Assembly (NCBI RefSeq): GCF_900091615.1
Contig: NZ_FMIA01000002.1
Span: 4,898,001-4,962,000, forward strand
Direction: 5' to 3'
Length of the DNA stretch: 64,000 nt
From: Micromonospora yangpuensis
GTDB lineage: Bacteria > Actinomycetota > Actinomycetes > Mycobacteriales > Micromonosporaceae
Position numbers and translations under genes: made by a program. Below the pieces are notes generated by a model, which was given only the letters and a program-made list of their open reading frames with translations, made no database searches and was not told where the DNA came from. This document shows positions 59,850 to 64,000 of the stretch, in pieces (the first letter of the stretch is position 1; each line of letters starts with the position of its first letter).

Positions 59850-61025
59850 TCAGGAGAGCCTGACCTCTCGACCGGTCCGCGCCGACTCGTAGATCCCGTC
59901 GAGCATCCGCATCACCTCGGTGCCGTGCGACACCGGTGCCACCTGCTCGGCCTCACCGAGGCAGAGCGAGACGAAGTGCGCGATCTCGTTGGCGAACCCC
60001 TCGGCGAAGTCGAAGGAGAGGTGGTCGATCTGCGGTCCCATGTTCAGCACGGTGTCGTGCATCTCGGTGACCATGCGCAGCTTCGGTTCCAGCTCCGCGC
60101 CACCGCGTTCACCGAAGACCGCCACTTCGAGCCGGTCGTCGAGAGCGTGCAGGGAGTAGCTGGTCTCCAGGGTCAACGACGCGCCGTTGTCGAACCGGAT
60201 CAGCGCCACGGCGAAGTCCTCGACGTCGCTCTGCGTGGGGTCGTAGTCCGCGACCTTGTACCGCGACAGGGACGTCACGTTCGCCCGGTTGCCAAGCGGC
60301 GAGTGGGTGACCGCGCTGACGGTCACCGCCCGGGGCGTACCCATGAAGTACCAGCAGAGATCCAGGGCGTGCACCCCGATGTCGATCAGCGGCCCGCCCC
60401 CGGACCTGGCGTGGTCGGCGAACCAGCCGCCCGGGTTGCCGAGCCGCCGGACGTTCGTCGCCCGCGCGTGGTAGATGTCGCCCAGCAGGCCGCCGTCGAC
60501 GAACGACTTGAGCACCCGGGCGTTCGAGCCGAACCGCCTGACGAAGCCGACCTCCAGGTGTCGGCCGCTGCGCTCGACGGCCTCGACGAGCGCCTGCGTC
60601 TCACCGGCGGTACGGCTCAGCGGCTTCTCCACCAGGACGTGCTTGCCGGCCTCCAGCGCCGCGACGGCGATCTCCGCGTGGGTGTCGTTCCACGTGCAGA
60701 TGCTCACCGCGTCGATGTCCGGGTCGGCCAGCAGACTGTCCAGCGTGGGGTGCACCCGGGCCACGCCGAAGGCCGCCGCCTTCTGGGCACTGCGCTCGGC
60801 GTTGAGGTCGAACACCCCGGCGAGTCGGACGTCCGGGTTGGCGGCGTACGCGGCCAGGTGCATCTCCGCGATGCTGCCCACCCCGATCACACCCACCCCG
60901 AGCCGACTCGTGCGGTGCTGATCGGGCATGCCCTCACTGCCCTCGCTTCGCTCGGTGCGTTCGCTCATGCGGTGCTGATCGGGCATGCCCTCACTGCCCT
61001 CGCTTCGCTCGGTGCGTTCGCTCAT
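59850..61025 (-). CDS. Gfo/Idh/MocA-family oxidoreductase with duplicated N-terminus
   Basis: A 391-residue protein if started at ATG 61025, which overlaps the upstream stop (ATGA). The first 38 residues are two identical copies of MSERTERSEGSEGMPDQHR, produced by a 57-bp tandem duplication. The enzyme proper begins at about residue 39 (TSRLGVGVIGVGSIAEMHL) with EKP (HVLVEKPLSR). A start at ATG 60968 or inside the second copy would also give a full domain, so the duplicated segment is likely dispensable. Its role is as for the paralogue downstream. Confidence 0.88.
   Translation of the reverse strand: MSERTERSEGSEGMPDQHRMSERTERSEGSEGMPDQHRTSRLGVGVIGVGSIAEMHLAAYAANPDVRLAGVFDLNAERSAQKAAAFGVARVHPTLDSLLADPDIDAVSICTWNDTHAEIAVAALEAGKHVLVEKPLSRTAGETQALVEAVERSGRHLEVGFVRRFGSNARVLKSFVDGGLLGDIYHARATNVRRLGNPGGWFADHARSGGGPLIDIGVHALDLCWYFMGTPRAVTVSAVTHSPLGNRANVTSLSRYKVADYDPTQSDVEDFAVALIRFDNGASLTLETSYSLHALDDRLEVAVFGERGGAELEPKLRMVTEMHDTVLNMGPQIDHLSFDFAEGFANEIAHFVSLCLGEAEQVAPVSHGTEVMRMLDGIYESARTGREVRLS
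60911..61024. repeat. 57-bp tandem duplication over a gene start
   Basis: Unit 60911-60967 is repeated exactly at 60968-61024. It contains the start codon and ATGA junction of the oxidoreductase gene. The unit itself contains inverted sequence (CTCGCTTCGCTCGG). Confidence 0.95.
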
Positions 61026-61912
61026 GCGGCGGCCACTCCGACCTCGGCGAAGAGTCGCTTGGCGTTGGCCAGGCCTACCGTGTTGGCCATCAGGCACTCC
61101 TCGATGCCCTCGAACTCGATGGAGACGAACCCGTCGTAGTCGGCGGCGAGGATCCCGTGCACGATCCGGCGCATGTCCAGGTCGCCGTAGCCGACGATGG
61201 AGCCGAGCAGGTAGTTGCCGCCCGGGGTGTGGTGCCAGCCCTCGCCCGGGTACTGCGAGCGGATGTAGAAGTCCTTGAGGTGCACGATGCTGGCGTAGGG
61301 GGCGTTCTCGGCGACCGCCACCACCGGGTTGTCGTCCACCGACATGAAGTTGCCGACGTCGAGCGTGGTCTTGAAGTTCGGCTCGCCGACGAGGTGGATG
61401 AGGCGGCGGACCCGCTCACCACCGTTCATCAGCAGCCCGTGGTTCTCCACGCTGGTGGTGATGCCGTACTGGGCGGCGTACCGGGCGATCTCCTGGCACA
61501 CCTCCACCATGCGGGGCAGCAGCGCCTCGAAGTCGGCGATGTCCTTGGCCCGGTGCGCCCACCTGGCGACGTCGTGCCGGAAGAGGGTGATGTCCAGCTC
61601 CGCGGCCACGTCGAGGTGCCGCTTGACCCGCTGCATGTGCGTGTCGGCGTCCGCGCCGAGCAGGTCGGCCGGTACGACGAGGTTGGAGAGGGTGACGCCC
61701 TGGTCGGCCGCGCGGGTCTTGATCTCCTGGACGAACCCGGGGTCCTGGTCGAGGGTGGAGGTGTCGTTGGAGATCTCCGGCGACAGCGACACCGTCGCGA
61801 TCTCCATGTGGGTGGCGTCGCTGGCACCGATCCAGTCGATGACCTCCAACAGGCTCATCCGACCGGTACGCAGGTGCTGGTAGAAGGAGTAGGAGCTGAA
61901 GCCGAACTGCAC
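61022..61912 (-). CDS. Sugar-phosphate isomerase/epimerase-like TIM barrel
   Basis: A 296-residue xylose-isomerase-like barrel protein with candidate metal ligands Glu (TTSVENHG, about 153), Asp (TTLDVGNF), His (VHLKDF) and Glu (SIEFEGIE). Such proteins act as isomerases, epimerases or dehydratases on sugars or inositol-like compounds. GTG 61912 follows AGGACACCCC. It sits between the ABC ATPase gene and the oxidoreductases, whose gene overlaps its stop. Confidence 0.9.
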   Translation of the reverse strand: MQFGFSSYSFYQHLRTGRMSLLEVIDWIGASDATHMEIATVSLSPEISNDTSTLDQDPGFVQEIKTRAADQGVTLSNLVVPADLLGADADTHMQRVKRHLDVAAELDITLFRHDVARWAHRAKDIADFEALLPRMVEVCQEIARYAAQYGITTSVENHGLLMNGGERVRRLIHLVGEPNFKTTLDVGNFMSVDDNPVVAVAENAPYASIVHLKDFYIRSQYPGEGWHHTPGGNYLLGSIVGYGDLDMRRIVHGILAADYDGFVSIEFEGIEECLMANTVGLANAKRLFAEVGVAAA

Positions 61913-61946
61913 GGGGTGTCCTTTTCTCTGGGATGGATGGGAGGGG

Positions 61947-62777
61947 TCAGGCCAGGGCGGCGTACCGGCGGCGGCGTTCCGCCTGGCGGACCGGATCGGG
62001 AATGGGCGAGGCCATGAGCAGGCGTTTCGTGTACGGGTGTTCCGGCCGGGACGTGACGACGTCGCCCTCGCCGGTCTCCACGATCCGACCCTTGAGCATC
62101 ACCGCGACCCGGTGGCAGATGTAGCGGACCACCGACAGGTCGTGGGAGACGAAGAGGTACGCGACGCCGGTCTGCTCCTGGACCTCGATCAGCAGGTCGA
62201 GGATGCGGGCCTGGGTGGAGAGGTCGAGGGCGCTCACCGGCTCGTCGCAGACGATCAGCCGCGGCTTGAGCGCCAGCGCGCGGGCGATGGCGATCCGCTG
62301 CCGCTGCCCGCCGGAGAACTCCCGGGGGTACCGGCGTCCCGCGTCGGCCTCCAGGCCGATCTGGTCCAACAGCTGGTTGATCCGCGCGGCGGCCTCGCTG
62401 CCGGGTACGCCCTGGGCGCGCAACGGTTCGGCCAGGATGCTCTCCACCGTCATCGCCGGGTTGAGCGAGGAGTACGGGTCCTGGAAGACGACCTGGATGT
62501 CGCGGCTCAGGGCCCGGCGTTCGCGTCGTCTGGCGTGGGTGATGTCCCTACCGTCGAACGTCACCGTTCCGCTGGTCACCGGGGCGAGGCCGAGCACCGC
62601 CCGACCGAGGGTGGTCTTGCCCGAGCCGGACTCGCCGACCAGGCCGACCGTCTCGCCCGCCCCGATGCGCATCGAGACGTCGTGCAGCGCGTGGAACGAC
62701 GGGCTGCGCCAGCGGGCGCCCCGGTAGACGACGTTGATGTCGCGGATGTCCAGTAGTGGCTGGTCGGGGGTGCTCAC
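61947..62777 (-). CDS. Oligopeptide-type ABC ATPase, DppF type
   Basis: A 276-residue ATPase with Walker A GESGSGKTT, signature FSGGQRQRI and Walker B LIVCDEPVSALD. It lacks the Cys-rich C-terminal extension of the paralogue at 44173. GTG 62777 overlaps the upstream stop (GTGA). With the fused permease-ATPase upstream it forms a second oligopeptide-type importer, here in a sugar-metabolism context; such transporters can carry oligosaccharides. Confidence 0.92.
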   Translation of the reverse strand: MSTPDQPLLDIRDINVVYRGARWRSPSFHALHDVSMRIGAGETVGLVGESGSGKTTLGRAVLGLAPVTSGTVTFDGRDITHARRRERRALSRDIQVVFQDPYSSLNPAMTVESILAEPLRAQGVPGSEAAARINQLLDQIGLEADAGRRYPREFSGGQRQRIAIARALALKPRLIVCDEPVSALDLSTQARILDLLIEVQEQTGVAYLFVSHDLSVVRYICHRVAVMLKGRIVETGEGDVVTSRPEHPYTKRLLMASPIPDPVRQAERRRRYAALA

Positions 62778-64000
62778 GAGCCCACCTCCTGCAGGTCGCC
62801 GCGCCCCCGTCGGGGTGGGGCGTCGTCGAGGGTCGCGTTCAGCAGCATGCGGGTGTACTCGTGCTGCGGGTCGCTGAAGAGGCCGGCGACCGACTGTTGC
62901 TCGACGATGCGGCCGTCGCGCATCACCGCCACCCGGTCACAGATGTCGGCGACCACCCCCAGGTTGTGGGTGACCAGGACGAGGCCCATGTTGCGCTCCC
63001 GCTGCAGGTCCCGCAGGAGTTCCAGGACCTCGGCCTGGACCGTGACGTCGAGGGCGGTCGTCGGTTCGTCCGCGATGAGCAGCTCCGGGTCGCAGGAGAC
63101 CGCGCCCGCGATGAGGACCCGCTGGGCCATCCCGCCGCTGAGCTGGTGGGGGTAGGCGGCGAGGGTACGGGCCGGGTCGGGGATGCCTACCCGGTCTAGC
63201 AGTTCCAGCGCCCGGGTGGTCGCGTCCCGGCGGGACAGGCCGAGTTGTCGGCGGATCGGCTTGGTCAGCTGGGCGCCGACGGTGAAGGACGGGTCGAGGT
63301 TCGACATCGGCTCCTGCGGGACGTAGGCCATCCGCTTGCCGCGCAGCTTCTGCAGGTCCCGCTCGCGCAGCCCGACCAGGGACCGCCCGTCGAGGCAGAG
63401 CCGCCGGGCGGAGACGACGGCCTCGGGCGGGAGGAGTCCGAGGATCGCGAAGGACGTCTGGGACTTGCCCGAGCCGGACTCCCCGACCAGTCCGAGGACC
63501 TCGCCCCGGGCCACGTGCAGCGACACGTCCCGTACCACGTCCCTGGTGGTGCCGTCCTCCGCCACGTACCGCACGGCCAGGTCCGCCACCTCGAGGAGGG
63601 TGTCCGCGGGAAGGTCGGCGGACCCGGACGCCTCGTCGGCCTCGTTCCGGGCGATCCGGGTGTCGTCGGCGCGGGCCGGGCGGGCCGCCCGCTTGGCCCG
63701 GCGGCGGAGGCTGACCCCGAGGGAGTCGGCGAGCGCGGCACCGAAGAGCACCAGCGCCATGACGGTGAGGCCGATGGCGATACCGGGGGCGATGACCAGT
63801 TCGGGGGCGCGCTGGAAACTCTGGAAGGCGTTGCTGAGTTCACCGCCCCAGCTCGGGCGCTGCGGATCGCCGAAGCCGAGGAACTCCAGCCCGGACTGGA
63901 CGATGATCGCCATTCCGAAGATGAACGAGGACCGTACGACCACCGGACCGAGGACGACGGAGAGCACGTGGCGGAAGATGATGCGCAGGTCGGACAGGCC
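62774..64000 (-). CDS. DppC-type permease fused to DppD-type ATPase, incomplete
   Basis: Open to the window's right edge, so the N-terminus is missing. The frame before GTG 63967 continues in frame (GLSDLRIIFRH), the conserved EAA loop of DppC permeases, so 63967 is not the real start. The visible part has the last permease helices, an Arg/Ala linker, then a full ATPase: Walker A GESGSGKSQ, signature LSGGMAQRV, Walker B LLIADEPTTALD. Permease and ATPase are thus one polypeptide, a known but less common arrangement. Confidence 0.9.
   Translation of the reverse strand, partial: GLSDLRIIFRHVLSVVLGPVVVRSSFIFGMAIIVQSGLEFLGFGDPQRPSWGGELSNAFQSFQRAPELVIAPGIAIGLTVMALVLFGAALADSLGVSLRRRAKRAARPARADDTRIARNEADEASGSADLPADTLLEVADLAVRYVAEDGTTRDVVRDVSLHVARGEVLGLVGESGSGKSQTSFAILGLLPPEAVVSARRLCLDGRSLVGLRERDLQKLRGKRMAYVPQEPMSNLDPSFTVGAQLTKPIRRQLGLSRRDATTRALELLDRVGIPDPARTLAAYPHQLSGGMAQRVLIAGAVSCDPELLIADEPTTALDVTVQAEVLELLRDLQRERNMGLVLVTHNLGVVADICDRVAVMRDGRIVEQQSVAGLFSDPQHEYTRMLLNATLDDAPPRRGRGDLQEVGS

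Overview
The window comes from a high-GC actinobacterium, most likely Micromonospora or another Micromonosporaceae. The signs are very strong G/C third-position bias, frequent GTG starts overlapping upstream stops (GTGA/ATGA), GC-rich hairpin terminators without long U-tracts, an SCO6880-type secretion cluster and many actinobacterial families (DUF4913, GH64, QsdR-type TetR, PaaX). No rRNA, tRNA, CRISPR array, integrase, transposase or relaxase was seen. No gene-free stretch exceeds about 270 bases.

Layout. (1) 1-4461: an incomplete gene, a small membrane protein and a heterodimeric ABC exporter with one unusually decayed ATP site. (2) 4586-9505: three overlapping genes, a DUF559/Vsr-fold nuclease-like protein, a small winged-helix-like protein and a 1083-residue protein joining an AAA ATPase to a HerA/VirD4-type ATPase. 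Three membrane-anchored proteins of unknown function follow (9601-12406). (3) 12417-38940: a secretion and cell-envelope region. A minus-strand operon (23789 to about 14123) encodes a type IV secretion-like machine: degenerate P-loop protein, two pilin-like proteins, VirB8-like, VirB6-like, SCO6880, VirB4-like and VirD4-like proteins. Around it lie a CAP/transglycosylase-fold protein, a DUF4913 protein, low-complexity proteins, an ECF sigma factor with a zinc-type anti-sigma factor, a Tat-exported GH64 beta-1,3-glucanase, a transglycosylase/ricin-lectin protein, a mycosin-like subtilisin lacking His and Ser, a 692-residue protein and a LysM-like/proline-rich membrane protein. (4) 39053-40347: a QsdR-type TetR regulator and a cutinase/polyester hydrolase pseudogene. 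(5) 40598-55926: a catabolic and peptide-uptake locus in three operons around an Lrp/AsnC regulator. (6) 56174-64000: a PaaX regulator, a secreted CE1-type esterase with CBM2, and a minus-strand operon of two Gfo/Idh/MocA oxidoreductases, a sugar-phosphate isomerase-like protein and an oligopeptide-type ABC transporter that runs off the window.

How the parts work together. The main result is a repeated promoter, TGAAC-N16/17-CGT(A/C/T), found by eye at nine places in the secretion region, each placed and oriented to drive one of its genes, including three divergent pairs. It matches the consensus recalled for Mycobacterium tuberculosis SigL (TGAACC and CGT boxes). The ECF sigma/anti-sigma pair inside the region is its obvious candidate regulator. 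This ties a relaxase-less type IV secretion-like apparatus to exported wall- and glucan-active proteins in one regulon, which is the best candidate here for an undescribed system. In the catabolic locus, a GACGA-N3-TCGTC dyad occurs both in the Lrp-type regulator's own promoter and upstream of the dipeptidase operon, suggesting a second local regulon.
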